Shown piece after piece: positions 1-12,500 of a DNA stretch of 64,000 nt (its first letter is position 1; every line of letters begins with the position of its first letter). The notes under the pieces were generated by a model, which ran no database searches, was not told the DNA's origin, and saw nothing but the letters and a program-made list of their open reading frames with translations. Location: the NCBI RefSeq assembly GCF_000218685.1, contig NW_006763290.1, forward strand, positions 4,986,908 to 5,050,907, given 5' to 3'. The position numbers and the translations under genes were made by a program. The DNA comes from Serpula lacrymans var. lacrymans S7.9. Lineage: Eukaryota; Basidiomycota; Agaricomycetes; Boletales; Serpulaceae.

Positions 1-248
1 AGAAAGAACTGACTGCAGGGCTATACAAGGTCGTATTCAAAACCAAGGAGTATTTCGAAAAGACTGGTGGAAAATGCTTTTATCCTTGGGTAGAGGTATG
101 TGCTGGATTTTCATCCTGCGAAATCGCATATTTTCGACGTTGAATGCTGTCTTATCAGATCACCTTCGAAATCGAGAACCCAGAAGAGCACCATCACATT
201 CCTTTGTTGATCAGTCCCTATTCATTTACAACTTACAGGGGAAGTTGA
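1..248 (+). CDS. 5-hydroxyisourate hydrolase (transthyretin-like), 3' end
   Basis: This is the C-terminal part of 5-hydroxyisourate hydrolase, which acts after urate oxidase in purine breakdown. The first exon (1-95) reads ELTAGLYKVVFKTKEYF and ends YPWVE. A 63-bp GT-AG intron (96-158) separates it from a last exon reading ITFEIENPEEHHHIPLLISP and ending in the family signature YRGS followed by TGA at 246-248. In this family the C-terminal YRGS lines the active site, so the ending looks functional. The gene is cut by the window edge, so the N-terminal active-site residues cannot be checked. The convergent neighbour is ubc12, whose stop lies about 340 bp away. Confidence 0.9.
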
Positions 249-585
249 AACTTTAAAAATCCTCCTAAGGTCGTACATCCTTGCACTATTCACTGTTGAT
301 TTGTATCCATTCTGTCACCACCATACTGTCATATGTATCAGTACAGAAATTCATTGTCGTCTCCATCTGGTATTCAACATTTGCACCTGGCGTCGCTATC
401 GTGAGGGTTAGTACACTGTTCGCAGACAGGAACTACTAGAAAAAGTCTGTGTGTACCATCCGGTCTCCTGGCTGCAACAGGAACAGCGCTGCTATGAGAG
501 CCAGATGAGGCGGAGAGCTGGTAGAATTAGTAAATGCGGGGAATCTACACAGTACGTGAACGACATAAACGCGTCATTCGAGTCA
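249..585. other. Intergenic, convergent 3' ends
   Basis: This stretch lies between the stop codons of the hydroxyisourate hydrolase and ubc12. No convincing ORF, RNA gene or repeat was seen; it should hold the two 3' UTRs. Confidence 0.6.
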
Positions 586-1395
586 TCATTGCACGATCAC
601 TTTATCGTATTGTACACCTTTGATATTTCCTCCCCGCATTGACGTCTTCACAGTGTACAAAAACTGTTCCCGGTTCTTGCGCAGCTCCTCTGCAGCCTCT
701 GTCCAAACAGACATTAGCAAGATATTCATACTTGTATAGACTTGTTCTTACCCTTGTTTAAGGGATCGTCTGCATTTGGCTCCAGGAATAGATATTGGAG
801 ACCAACCATGACGGAGTTCAGATTTAGTACTGGCTTCCAGTCTTCACGCAGAATATTCAGGCAGACATTCCCATCGAGGTCGACATTTGGATGATATATC
901 TATTGAGATATGAGCAAAATCTTTACAGGAATACCGAGGACGGGGGCATACCGTGTGAGTGCACTTCACTTTTGGCGGCTCGTGCGGGTAATTAGGGTTG
1001 ATGGTGAATGAGAAGTTGAAGGATCCGCCCTTGTACATTCCTACATGGAACATATCAGACAATTGATATATATTAGAGGTCGCATGAAGCACCTTCGTCT
1101 GGTACAATGGTAAGGGTGAAGTTCAAGAGATCTGCGGGATCAGGGAAATGCGTCTTCATCGTTGATGGGAGATCAAGTTCGGTCAAATCTGGTTTGAACT
1201 TCGTTGTCAGCTTCTCCCTTCAACCATAGTTTGGTGCATGTATTTTACCTTTCTGTACACGTATCTGAGCAGCACTGGTCTTTGGTTTCTTCTTGGCCGC
1301 TGCGTCCTCGTTCTTCTTCATACTCCATATCTGATATAATTTCGATTTTAGCTACGATTCGAGGTTGGATATTGTGTAACGAGTACCTTGATCAT
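586..1395 (-). CDS. ubc12: NEDD8-conjugating enzyme E2 Ubc12 (UBE2M homologue)
   Basis: This E2 enzyme carries the ubiquitin-like protein NEDD8/Rub1 to cullins. The spliced protein is about 180 residues, the usual length. It starts MIK, followed by an intron (1386-1331) and the N-terminal extension [16 protein letters not shown], which in Ubc12 docks on the NEDD8 E1. The UBC fold follows: [24 protein letters not shown], then [20 protein letters not shown] with the catalytic cysteine in NVCLNIL, then [17 protein letters not shown] and a final SMRGG. Five introns were inferred; the acceptor that restores VQKD is preferred over a nearer AG because it keeps the conserved Asp and the frame. The start lies about 240 bp from the divergent oxygenase gene, so the two probably share a promoter region. 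Confidence 0.92.
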
Positions 1396-1635
1396 TGCGA
1401 CAGAAAGAAATGTGTGATTATGGTGATAGTTATTGCAGGAGGAAGCTTGAGGGGAAGTATGAGATATGTACGGTAAAGCGCCAGTATAAAGCACGGAAGA
1501 CGCCGAGAGCTCGGAATGCGCAACAGGCGAGTCAGGCTTACACGAGGCCTATCATCCCACTGAAAGAGCTCGGAATGGAAGGGCCACCACCGCAACCGCC
1601 AACGTTCTCATACCGTCTTATCAAGAACTTCCATC

Positions 1636-3066
1636 ATGTCAGAGTCTTTTCTATCTGAAACACTGCCATTAATCGACGTCGACGTCTTTCTGTCAAATCC
1701 ACTTGAATCAGAAGTTGTTCTCGAGGAATGTAGAAAGGCGAGGCGTTTAAATTTCACGTTTGATCCAGTAATCTAACCGAGAAACCGTGGTATTATTATT
1801 CTCATTTTTATAGGCTGCCGATGCGCTGATAACTTACGGCGCGCTGCTTTTGCACGACTCACGAGCATTAGAAGACGACAACGCAGCTTTCTTGGACCTC
1901 CTGGAGGACTATTTTGACCAGCCTGACGCTGAGTTAAAGAAGGATGAACGTCCTGATATCATGTATCAAGTTGGTGTCACTCTGGAGAATACGGAAAAGC
2001 CCAAATGTGCAGCAGATGAGCCCTGTTTACAAATCATAGCTCGTCTGGATCCTGCAGAGAGACCCTTAGACATTTCTGGTCACCACCCGGACCCAAAGTG
2101 TCGTTTCTTTTGGAAGATGGGGGCACCTCCGCCTTACGAAACGCAGTATCCTGCCTTGAATGCCCCTAACGTAGTTCCACAGGCTCCTCATATTAACGAT
2201 AAGTGGGAGGAAACGCTGGAGAAATGGGGGACTGTTCTGAAGAATGCGTATGCTCTTGTCCAAGCTCATCTATAGATTCTGGCTGAAAGATCATTTAGCG
2301 TAGAGAATATCGCGGAAATGTCAGCGATCGGGCTTGGTTTGCCTCTTGAGACGTTTAAGGATGCAGGAAAATATGGGTATATTTTTTTGAATTAGAATCA
2401 GGCAACTGTATATACTGACGACCCGCTATGACCAGCCCTCATCTTCTGGGCCCTACTGCCTCTGATCTCAGGAAATATGGCAAGAAAAACACGATATTAG
2501 CTGGTTTCCATACGGACCTCAATTGTTTCACTATCCACGGCCGGTCTCGTTATCCCGGTTTACACATCTGGGCTCGTAATACTGGTAAACGCATATCTGT
2601 CAGATTTCCTCCGACTGGTCGATATCTACTCGTGCAAGCTGGTAAACAGCTGGAGCATCTAACAGGAGGGCTCATTAAGGCCGGGTTTCATGAGGTTGTG
2701 GTCAACGAAGCGACTGTTCAGGTTGGTATCTTCCTTGCACCCCTTAAAGTCAGTGCTGAGATCCCGTGCTTCAACTTAGACCATCGGGAAACGTAAGATA
2801 ACCAATCCTGGCCGTCCATGTATCCGCATATCTTCAACGTTTTTCTGGCATCTATCGTCGGATTATGATCTGGCTCCCATTCAAGCATTGGCTGCACGAG
2901 CTCGACCTCTGCTCTCTGATAGCACCGTTTCAGGGGCGGTGGAGTCTTACGAACCGATGAAAGTTGGTCAGCAAGTACAGAAGTATGCTCATGGTCACTC
3001 GAATTCTGACAGTACGCTGATGTAATTCAACCCAGTGAACTAAAGCATATCGCGCTGATGGCATGA
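1636..3066 (+). CDS. 2-oxoglutarate/Fe(II)-dependent oxygenase (isopenicillin N synthase-like)
   Basis: The protein begins MSESFLSETLPLIDVDVFLS and belongs to the DIOX_N/2OG-FeII_Oxy family. The iron ligands are visible as HTD in AGFHTDLNCFTIHGRSRYPG and a distal His in KAGFHEVVVNE; a later RISSTFFWHLSSDYD block is also typical. The substrate cannot be predicted. Introns were inferred at 1738-1813 (GC-AG, giving EECRK joined to AADALITYG), 2248-2298 (giving WGTVLKNA joined to VENIAEM), around 2378-2430, after NEATVQ, and a last one ending at 3035. The final exon reads ELKHIALMA and stops at 3064-3066. Reading through the last donor would instead stop at 3024. The gene is divergent from ubc12. 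Confidence 0.85.
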
Positions 3067-3815
3067 TCAATTTGGGACATATCCTGCGATGAGAAAGTAG
3101 AATATGGGGATCTTCCTATAACTCCAATGCTCATACTTCGAATAACAAGACTCGACGAGAGAGCGATGAGCATTGGTATGCATCGGAAATAGGATACGTT
3201 ACTACTAGTTTATCTGGGATGGCAAAGTCTGTGTTTCCCGGTCCTTTCGAATTGGAAAACCAGCATTCCCATGCATATATGGATTCCAGTGACCTACACA
3301 AATTGTCAACCAGTCCAAAATTTCCGACGTGCTCGCCTTGCAACCAGTCGTGATTTGCGACTTGGTTAGACTGTGATTCAGATGTGAACATGAATGAGGG
3401 CGTGAATTTATCTGGAAGCAACCGTCCGCCACCCGCCGCACCAATTGAGGCGCCCATCACCCACTTACCACTACCACTGTGACAATCCTACCAAAATTAT
3501 TGCTGATTGTTTGCATAGAATATGTGCTGGTTTAGTATTTTTGTCCTGCTTCAAGAATCCTGTCTGATGGTCATAAAGTACGTCGGAAGTCTCCGCCCGC
3601 GCGGGAACGCCGCACCAAATACGTGTGGCTGCACTGCGACTGGTGACACGGTGCATTTGGACTCAAACACTTCCCGGCCAAACATATAACTGCTAAAACC
3701 GTGGAACTATAAGGTATGCTTGCTTGCCCTGTCGTGTGGTAACTATTTAATGATACATGGGCTTGACATAGCCCACGGTGGTTGGCATCTTTGCCCGACG
3801 TCAACCTGACTGTCC
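3067..3815. other. Intergenic, promoter side of the PPR gene
   Basis: About 750 bp hold no coding region that I can support. The ORFs present on the minus strand (for example 3131-3460) have no recognisable domain and no splice partners. The right part should carry the promoter of the PPR gene. Confidence 0.5.
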
Positions 3816-6425
3816 ATGCTAAGGAAAGTGGCACATGTTTACAGGCAGCCTTTCCAGCAAGCCGCAGTCCACCGCGAACGCCATAAATATGTACTCCTTC
3901 ACCGCACAATCTACCATTTCATTCATACCTCATGTTCGACATCCTCAGCGGCAGCCTCGCGATCGCACCCTGTCAACCTCGATCCTTCTCAGCCTTCTCT
4001 AAACAATCGTAATGCTCAACCTGCAAAAAGTGACATGTCTAATGCAGATACCAGCTCTCTTCTAGCGGAAAAACTTCCTTCTCGAGGCACCTCACAGATC
4101 AGGCAGAATGACATCCTCCAACAGACATCGAGCTATCCTATAGAGGTCCTTGAAATTATCGACGCATTTTTTTCATGGAAGACAAAAACTGAACTCAAAG
4201 AGGGACTAGATAAAATCAACCACTCGCCACTCCTTTCACGACATTTTCGCGACAGGGATAATGCCAGGACATTAGCGGAAGAAATGGCTGGCACCGAACT
4301 ACCCCAACGAGCATATCGCGTCCTTGTGGTTGCGAATAAACTCGGCTGTTATTTCAAACCAAATCACTACGAATCTGTCGTCCATCGACTAGCGTCCTCG
4401 AAACAGTGGGCTTTTATCCCACTGCTGGTCTCGCTAGGGAAAAAGCAGTGTGGGCGGACTTCTGCTCGACTAATGGATTGGAGAACGCGCGCCTTCGTGG
4501 AAAGCTTTCAGTATGCTCAGCTAGAGAACATCCTAAAGGATTACGAGAACGAAAATATAAAGCCAACTAGCAGAACATACCATCTGCTGATTTCCGGTCA
4601 TCTTCGCAATCATAACCTGGTCCTAGCAAAGCAATGCATGCAAAGCATGATTGAGGCGGGACATCATGTTGACGCATCGACGCATTCAGTCATTGTTTCT
4701 GTATATCGCTCATTAGGGCCAAATATCGACGTGCAAACTCAGGCTCTCGACGTACTACATGAGCTAGACAGACAAGCAGCTACCATCGTCCTCAACAGTG
4801 TCATACAGCAACGGCTGGATGTTCAGGATCTGGATGGCGCTATTCGTTACGTTAAACGGTTTTATCAGCTTAGCCCATTGTCTGCAGATACTCAGACTCA
4901 AAGTCCTGTTGTCGCTGGAGAAAATCCCTCCGTTCAAATCCCACCACCCACCCCACCTCATTCGACATCTTCATCACCCTCATGCTACCCGGACGCTACT
5001 ACCTTCTCTATTTTCATCAAGCACATGGCTCAAAGACACGACTTGGCAGGTGCTCTGCAAATGCTAGAGCACATGGTCTCGGCACATATTAAACCAGACC
5101 CTGGAACTGTGGCTACCCTTGTGCAGGTCTATTGTGCCACTGACCATCATGACTACGCAACCACCATGGTTGCAAAGCTATGCAAATCTCATGATATCTC
5201 TATCTTCCTGTTCTCTTTACTAGGACTGCGCTGCACCAGTACGCTCCCCATAAATATCACTGAGGTACCCGCTACGGTGGAAATCTTCAACTCCCTTATG
5301 CACAGTCTCCTTAGATACCGCGGGCTCAATGGTGCACGTATCGTCCTTCGAGTTATGCGCGTCAACGGCATCAGGCCTAATGAAAGTACAATTGAAGTCC
5401 TCATGAATTATCTCGACAAGGTGGAGCATGCTCGTCCTCGCGAGCTGGTACGCGTCTTGCGCCATCTATCCTACGCCTCGATCCAACCGACACTGAGACA
5501 CGTGCATATCATCCTGCGATCTATCCTTCGGCGCGAGAAATTCCTGCTACAGGGAAGTGGGTGGAACGTTACGGCGGCAAAATTATCCTCTCGACGTCAG
5601 GACAAGTCTCACTATCCGACTGGTAGAATATCGGACTCGTTACTAGATTTTGACCCGCTAGCAGGCATCCAAGTACCTCGACACCTGCGGTATCATTCAT
5701 TATTGCGTCCCCTCCTACTATCACTTTCACGTCGTCGTATCAGAGGTGATAGAGCTACGTTTGCCTTACGTATGAAGCATGAAGCGGTGAGTAAGACAGA
5801 CCTCGAAACTGCAAAGGAAGTGTTTCGATTCATGGTAGCCCGAGGCTTACGGCCAAACGAATACCATTACGCTGCACTCATGGAAGGATACGCGCAACAG
5901 GGTGACTTGGAAAGTGCTGAAGATGTCATGCACTCCGCTGCGCAAGCTGGTGTCAGACCTAATGTCGTCATGTATACGATTCTCATAGTGGGACTTGCTC
6001 GTCAAGGCAAACCCGAGTTGGCTATGAGGATGTTTCAAAGCATGATTTCTGCCGCTATCAGACCCGATGTTCCATCTATAGATGCGGTCACCAGCGCCTA
6101 CTTTGCTGTCGGGGCATACAGGCTGGCAAGGCAATTGCTTGTGGAACTGTGGAGTCACATTCGACCTTTTCCGAAAGAGCTGCGGCGTGTACCGTTGAAG
6201 GAGCTGGCTCGGATATTCAGGTCGTACCACGAGACTTCATCGGATGAGAGTCTGAAGACATTGACGAAGCAGCAGCAGAGGATGCTACGCTGGAAACTAC
6301 AGCGCTTGGAGCGGTTATGGGTTCGATATTGGAAGAGGCCTGATGAAAGGCGGTGGTCGAGGCGACTGCGAGCTTCAGGGGAGTCCAACGTGGGCAGGTC
6401 TTCAGATTCAAACGGACGGCGTTAG
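3816..6425 (+). CDS. Pentatricopeptide repeat (PPR) protein, probably mitochondrial
   Basis: A single-exon gene encodes 869 residues. The first 50 residues are rich in Arg, His, Ser and Thr with almost no acidic residues, as in a mitochondrial targeting presequence. The body consists of helix-turn-helix repeats of about 35 residues. Clear examples are RTYHLLISGHLRNHNLVLAK, NEYHYAALMEGYAQQGDLES and PNVVMYTILIVGLARQGKPE, each followed by a helix ending in IRP or VRP. PPR proteins bind organellar RNA sequence-specifically and act in mitochondrial RNA processing or translation. The C-terminus is basic (many Arg and Trp). The precise orthologue and RNA target cannot be named. No in-frame ATG upstream of 3816 was preferred because the presequence begins right after it. 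Confidence 0.88.
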   Translation: MLRKVAHVYRQPFQQAAVHRERHKYVLLHRTIYHFIHTSCSTSSAAASRSHPVNLDPSQPSLNNRNAQPAKSDMSNADTSSLLAEKLPSRGTSQIRQNDILQQTSSYPIEVLEIIDAFFSWKTKTELKEGLDKINHSPLLSRHFRDRDNARTLAEEMAGTELPQRAYRVLVVANKLGCYFKPNHYESVVHRLASSKQWAFIPLLVSLGKKQCGRTSARLMDWRTRAFVESFQYAQLENILKDYENENIKPTSRTYHLLISGHLRNHNLVLAKQCMQSMIEAGHHVDASTHSVIVSVYRSLGPNIDVQTQALDVLHELDRQAATIVLNSVIQQRLDVQDLDGAIRYVKRFYQLSPLSADTQTQSPVVAGENPSVQIPPPTPPHSTSSSPSCYPDATTFSIFIKHMAQRHDLAGALQMLEHMVSAHIKPDPGTVATLVQVYCATDHHDYATTMVAKLCKSHDISIFLFSLLGLRCTSTLPINITEVPATVEIFNSLMHSLLRYRGLNGARIVLRVMRVNGIRPNESTIEVLMNYLDKVEHARPRELVRVLRHLSYASIQPTLRHVHIILRSILRREKFLLQGSGWNVTAAKLSSRRQDKSHYPTGRISDSLLDFDPLAGIQVPRHLRYHSLLRPLLLSLSRRRIRGDRATFALRMKHEAVSKTDLETAKEVFRFMVARGLRPNEYHYAALMEGYAQQGDLESAEDVMHSAAQAGVRPNVVMYTILIVGLARQGKPELAMRMFQSMISAAIRPDVPSIDAVTSAYFAVGAYRLARQLLVELWSHIRPFPKELRRVPLKELARIFRSYHETSSDESLKTLTKQQQRMLRWKLQRLERLWVRYWKRPDERRWSRRLRASGESNVGRSSDSNGRR

Positions 6426-6862
6426 TAAGTGATAGTAGAGATTGGATGCTAGATGTTTACATATATGCATTATATTAATGTGGTTCTGTGATACTTGCTG
6501 TGATGTACAGAATTTATTGTATCGTGGCTATTATTGTAAACGGTCTCATGTATACCTCAAACATCATATCCTTCAACTGACAACGTTTGCAGGATTCAAC
6601 GCTATTTTGTCCAAATTTATCATCAGGCAAGTCGGCAGATCCTCATTAGTGCTCAAAGTGGTAAATGTGATAGTGGACAACTTGAATGCATTTGACATCG
6701 CTAGTAAGACTAGACGTCTAAGAACAAACCAAACGAGAAACTACCGCTTGAAGTTGAATTCAATACTGATACAGTGGAGGAGGAACTACTATGTGATACA
6801 GAAATAAATATCACCGACCGTTAAATTATGACCAAATATATTAATGCGGTTTATTTCAGCCA
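6426..6862. other. Intergenic, convergent 3' ends
   Basis: This AT-rich stretch lies between the PPR stop and the aminodeoxychorismate synthase stop. A 121-codon ORF (6442-6807) has no recognisable domain and is treated as chance. Confidence 0.5.
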
Positions 6863-9278
6863 TCAATTCCCTCGTGGTGCGACGGCACCAAAAACACGAA
6901 GCACACTTTGAAGCTTCACAATCATCTCCTCCCATTCTGCGTCAGCATCCGACAAAGCTGTGATGGCACCCCCGGCTCCAATGACCCACTCTTCATCTGA
7001 AGATTCCGAATCAGCGCGGTCGCGGTCTTGGCCAAGCGTATGGATGTTAGAGGTATGATGGTCGTCATATTTGAAACAGCTGCGGATGGTGACTGACCAG
7101 TCACCACCGCCCCCAACGCACCAATATCCGAAGACTCCAGAATATATGCCCCGTTCGTCATCTTCTAGCGCCTGTAAGATTTCAACGCTGCGTTTCTTTG
7201 GAGCACCCGTCATGCTACCTGTTGAAGAGGGAATTTAAATTCTGAAACGTGAGAGTACAAGAATTAAATACCTGGTGGAAGACTTTGCCTCAAAACCTCC
7301 CAGCCCAGAGCTCCGTTAGCCCTGTGCTCTTGAGAGTCTTGCATTTCTTCAGCGGGTTTGCCTTCGATGACGCTGACAAGCTGCCAAACAGTCTTGTACT
7401 CCTCCACCTGACAAAACTGCTTGACTTGCACGTCCTCTCCAATGACACCGTGTAAATCGTGTCGAATGAGATCAACGATCATTAAATTCTCGGCGACTTC
7501 CTTAGTGCTTCCTGCCAGTGCCTCTTCGGCGATGGCGCGAGTGATGCCCGGACCTTTACGGATTGTTCCCTTGATGGGTCGTAATTGGTATGTAGGCTGA
7601 GGTGCACGAGTGAAGGAAAGAAAACGCTCAGGGGAAGACGACAACATGGTTGTGGGGTGTAAGCGGAGGTATGCAGCATGAGGGGCGGGATTGACTTCAC
7701 GCAGACGCTTATAGCGTTGCCACGATATTGAATGAGGAGACGTTTTTGAAGCTACAGGGGAGCTGAGCTTGACTCGGGTGCGGGCAGTGAGACAGAGCTC
7801 GTAAGAGTCGCCAGCGAAGAGATGCTCTTTGGCGATATCGATTCGAGATTTGTAGGTTTGTTGGTGAGGTAGCGAGACAACTGAGGACTGTAGTCGGCCC
7901 TTCGTTGAGGAAGGTAACACGTTCTCTGTGCAGAGTACGTGTTTCTGAGCGGTGCTCTGCAGCAGACCCACAGCTTGCTCAAGCCATAGATCATCGTCCT
8001 GGATAAGGGACTGTACATATATGTTGTTTGTTGCAGTATCGAGGACAACACTACGCTCTATAAACACGAAGTTCACGTCTGGATGACGTCCTTCGTGGGA
8101 TGCTGGCTTGAGAGGAACATGGAGGGATTCAATGCCAAGTTCGTAGCTGAGGTAGCCAACTAGACCACCCCAGAAGGGAATATGCGGCGATCCACCATAA
8201 ACCTTTCTTTTATTCATGAAGGAAGCAAGCCACGACCATATGTCGTGCGATCCCAGCCCAATACAAGAACACGAGCCTGCCTCATTTAAGTGGACAGTCG
8301 AATCTCCTACAGAATATGTGATCCTAGGAGAACTTGGAGTAAGGCAACCGATGATAGAAAATCGGCCTGGTTGAGAGGCCGAGTCGAGGAGAACAAACGG
8401 TGAAGACTCGTCTAAGGCACCAAAGAGCTCGCATATCGCTGTTAAGTGGAGGTGTGGAAGATTGAGGACAGTTGTAGTGACCGCTGTTGAAACAGTCTGA
8501 CGGGGAGAACGTGGAGGGGAACGTAAGTTAGGCCAGGGTAAACCAAAAAGACTGGTAGCTTGGGTGTCCCACGGAAGAATACGTCTTCCATGACTGTTAA
8601 CCCAGTTCCTAGCGAGACGCCAGAAGTTGAGCATGACCTCGATCCCTCCTCCTTCTGTGAGAACAGATTCGGGATGATACTGAACAGCCCAAAAGGGCTT
8701 TGTCTTGTGTTTAATGGCCATAACGACATCACCATTTTCATCACCATCCTCAGCCCAGGCTAACTGTTCTATTTCTCCGTCGGCTGCGAGCTCAACGTGC
8801 AGCGAATGGTAGCGAACGGCATGAACCTTGGTTACTGCCTTGAAGATGTCAACGCCGGTATGCTTTATTCGAGAAACCTGCCCATGTTTGACAATAGCCA
8901 ATCTCTTAAGTTGTGCACCGTGTTCAACGGCAAGACTTTGTAAGCCAAGGCAGACACCAAAAATGGGGATGAGATGCTCATCCCCGATCCTCCATAAATC
9001 TTTTACGATGCCGATATCCTCTGCTACTTGCGGTGAGCCTGGCCCTGGTCCCACAATAATACCTGAGAAGTATCCGATGTATGGGATGATTTCTGATAAA
9101 GATAACTGGTCGTTCTTTATAATGTGGATGCGACAGTTGGGAATAGATCTCCTGCAAAGAGATGCAAGACTGATACGGGTGTCAGTATTTGTTCCTGACA
9201 TGTACAAAACGTTACTCACTTGTAAGTGAACGAGTCATACGAATCGATGAGCAAAAATCTATGTGGTTCCGTAATCAT
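6863..9278 (-). CDS. ABZ1: Bifunctional aminodeoxychorismate synthase (PabA-PabB fusion)
   Basis: The enzyme makes 4-amino-4-deoxychorismate from chorismate and glutamine, the first step to p-aminobenzoate and folate. The spliced protein is 764 residues. Exon 1 (9278-9220) gives MITEPHRFLLIDSYDSFTY. After a 68-bp intron the glutamine amidotransferase domain continues with GPGPGSP, the nucleophile Cys in FGVCLGLQSL and the triad His in VQYHPESV. The PabB half begins near residue 240 and ends with GSMTGAPKKRSVEILQALE and GAGGAITALSD. The motif PIKGT, with its Lys, marks aminodeoxychorismate synthase rather than anthranilate synthase. The last intron joins SLPP to GSMTGAPK. The gene is divergent from TTI1 with about 315 bp between starts. 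Confidence 0.93.
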
Positions 9279-9593
9279 TCTAGAAAAGTATAGGTCGAAC
9301 TTGATGTGACTGATTGGGTACCTCCGCCAAGAGATGGCTAGGAAAGAGGCCTTGATAAAGCCTAACAGAAGAAATGGTGGACGTTAGGAATATAGAAAGA
9401 CATGAAGTTAAAAGTAAGGCCGGGTGAGTCTTAAGTCTACTGAATTTAGATCCATCCGTTGTCCATGCTAAGATTTTCTGGTGTGTCTTTTACTTAGAAA
9501 TGGTATCACGATGGCGTGAGAAAACAAGGCCAATGCCAGACTGGGATGAACTACATACAACTTTCTGAATAAATATCCAGTTCTTGTGAACGG
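9279..9593. promoter_or_regulatory. Divergent promoter region ABZ1 / TTI1
   Basis: About 315 bp separate the two start codons. No clear TATA box or repeat stands out. It must carry both promoters, unless the transcripts start inside the neighbouring gene. Confidence 0.5.
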
Positions 9594-12500
9594 ATGGCTT
9601 CCACAGCGCCAGATTCACAGGATTTGTTCAGAAAGGTGATCTTGCAATGTAATATGCTTTTCTTTTTCACTGACAAGACGTCTTTTTCAGTTAAAGCCCA
9701 TCTGTGTGCCTATACTAGAGAATGCACTATTGACACCATCATCAATTCCTAATGTTTCCAAGCTATTGTCCCAGCTCGTGCAGGCCCTTCAAGAATTTCG
9801 CGAATCTGGTTCTTATCTCACTCAGTCGTTAATATCTTACACCTTCTTCCCCTTGTCTTCCATTTTACGGCGTAACTCCTCATCGTCTATTCCAGACCAA
9901 ATTTTGGAGCAGCTTCTCAATGCACTAGGCATCCTCTGCGACCAGTGGTGGTGGAGCTGTGACATGACAACGTGGGGCCAAGTCTTTATGCTGTGCGGCT
10001 CAGTGATAGGAGGAATCGAGGGAAAGGGAAAAGGCAAAGATAGAGATGATGAAACCAAAGAAGCTGCCGCGCGGTGCCTGTGGTCACTATTGAGAGAGCG
10101 AACCTCCCAGGACACGCCTCCAGGTCTTCATGGAGATCGTGCTCAGACGCGTCTCGTAGAGTTTTGCACGCACTCTCAGACAGAGCAATTTATTCCAATT
10201 GTTGGACAGACCTTGAACTCTCTCCTTGGTTCAGCATTGTCTCCCCATCTACCGCTGCAACGCATCTCATTGCAGGTACTTCGTGTCTTAATTGCCCTGT
10301 ATGCCCCAGAGTCTTTTGTACCCTCTATCCTCCCTGGCGTTGTTAGCATCACCACCAAAATTGCTCTAGGCATTTCTGGAAACAAAGGGTGGGCAAATGG
10401 GGCTATTGTCGCCCTTTCACTCGCAGTTATGCAGCAAGTCATAGTAAGGTCTATCGGCGATGATGTCTGTCTAAAAGAAGGTGCGGTGCGCAGTGTTGTT
10501 GACCTTGAGGACTTCGCTCAGTTCGTGAAGCCCCCTGAAATGGAGATCAAGTCAGACGAACTACCCCGTTATTTCACCGCTCGAACTTCTACTTGGCTAC
10601 GGGCTTCGACTTCGCAGTTGCATATAGCTCTGAACACGCTGACGCCGCTTGTGACACACCCGACAATAGCTGCCCTGCTCGGATTGTGCGCATTTGCAGA
10701 AACAATCCTTGCGTCCACTTCTCTTACACTACCACAATCCCAACCGCTTCTACTGTCGTTTCTTCTGTCGCTATCTAACTCGCCATTCCCCAAAGTGTCA
10801 CAAACTGCACAAGAGTCATTTTCGAATCTACTGTCTCCCACCAACTCAAACCGGCACTCCTTGATACAGACGTTGCTACATATATCAAAAGAAAACATCT
10901 CGGCCTTGCCTCGCCTGATTTCCTCACAAGCTGATGCAAAGGTAGACCATGCTGCAGGCCAAATTGAAGCCATCTGTCGGTTGTCTGGATCACTCTCATC
11001 AACACATAAAAACGTTGGTCTGTCCTCGGTCTCTGGAGGAATCGACTTGCTCCTTGGTCCAACAGGAGGCATCGAAAAATGGGGCTGGAGCTTGCTCGCT
11101 GTTCTGGACTTTGTCAGCCCCGCCATCGCCATATCTAAGGCTCCTGTCGCCCAGCTACTACTAGAAGACAACTCTGACGGCGCCAACCGTATTTCTTTCC
11201 CCGAGGTCACGTTGAAGAACGTACAGTCACGAAGTGCCTATGCAGCTTTAAGTCGAATGTTCCGTGCACTTGGTAGTGCAAGCAGCGAAAGCTCTTTTTA
11301 TGCTGTGGAATGGTTTATCAGTACTGGTTACAAAGGGCACACTAGCAGCGCTGTTGCGGCATTGTGGTGTGCGGCACGTCTCTTAGAGGGCATCGGAAAT
11401 ATCTCGCTTGATCATGAGGGCATTGCTGATCCTTCGAGTCAGCCACGAAGAAAGGCACTGGAAAAGTTTGTCAGAGGTCTTGCGCGGGATATCGCCGAGT
11501 CGTGGGACGATGGCCACGACGAGCAATCTGACAACGTCCCCGAGGAACCAAAGGTTGACAACGATCTACATACTGAAATCATCAAAGGTGTCAATCCTAT
11601 TCATGCAACCCTACAATTAATAAAACCTCATAGTTCATCAACTCCCAAACCCACTACTCAGCCTCTTTTGCATCAGGTTCTTTCTCTTCATCTACTCTCC
11701 ATATCAGCTGGTATCTTGCAAGCACGATTTACTCCCCTGCTAATTCACGTCCTCTATCCAATCTTGCGTTCCCTGGTTTCCCCAGTATCATACATATCAT
11801 TGACTGCACTGGCCACGCTAAATTTCATCACGGATTATACGTCGTACGCATCCCCCGCTAATCTTCTATTGTCACACTTCGATTATGCTCTGGATGCCGT
11901 TTCGCGGAGGTTGACTCACAGATGGCTTGATATTGAAGCAACCAAGGTTCTCGCCGTCTTGGTTCGTTTAGTAGGAAGCGACGTAGTTCAAAAAGCGGGA
12001 GATGTCGTCGAGGAATGCTTTGACCGCTTGGATGAATTTCATGGCTATGAAGTTATTGTCGAGGGTTTGGTGGAAGTCCTTGGGGAAGTTTTGAAGGTTA
12101 TTGAAATGGACGAAACATTATCACAGCCTACTCAAGGAAAACCACAGCCAGAGGGAGTCATCCCTACCTCGTCACTCCAACCACTATTTGAATGGGTTGC
12201 ACATAGAAAGGATCCTCCCGAAGTAGACGATACGGACTACGGTCCAGCTCCTCGGGGACCATGGGGGGAAAATACCGTGCCAGAAGATGAAACAAAGGAA
12301 GAGGACCAGCCAATAAATGCTCCATCACAACCTGAGGCCAGCGACGATCCTCCACCGACGCCAACACAAGCCTTAACGAAGCAAATCGTCTCTCGATCCA
12401 TCTATTTCTTAACTCACGGGTCTGCTGTGATTCGGGCTCGAATCCTAATGTTGTTGAGTTCAGCAACGCCCGTATTACCAGAATCGGCGCTGTTGCCATC

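Noticed and set aside
2248..2275. Stop codon ending the first large exon of the 2OG oxygenase
   Set aside because: A 51-bp intron (2248-2298) joins WGTVLKNA to VENIAEM as in the family, so the TAG is intronic.
10569..11210. 213-codon ORF antisense to TTI1
   Set aside because: It has no recognisable domain and lies wholly inside a conserved HEAT-repeat coding region.
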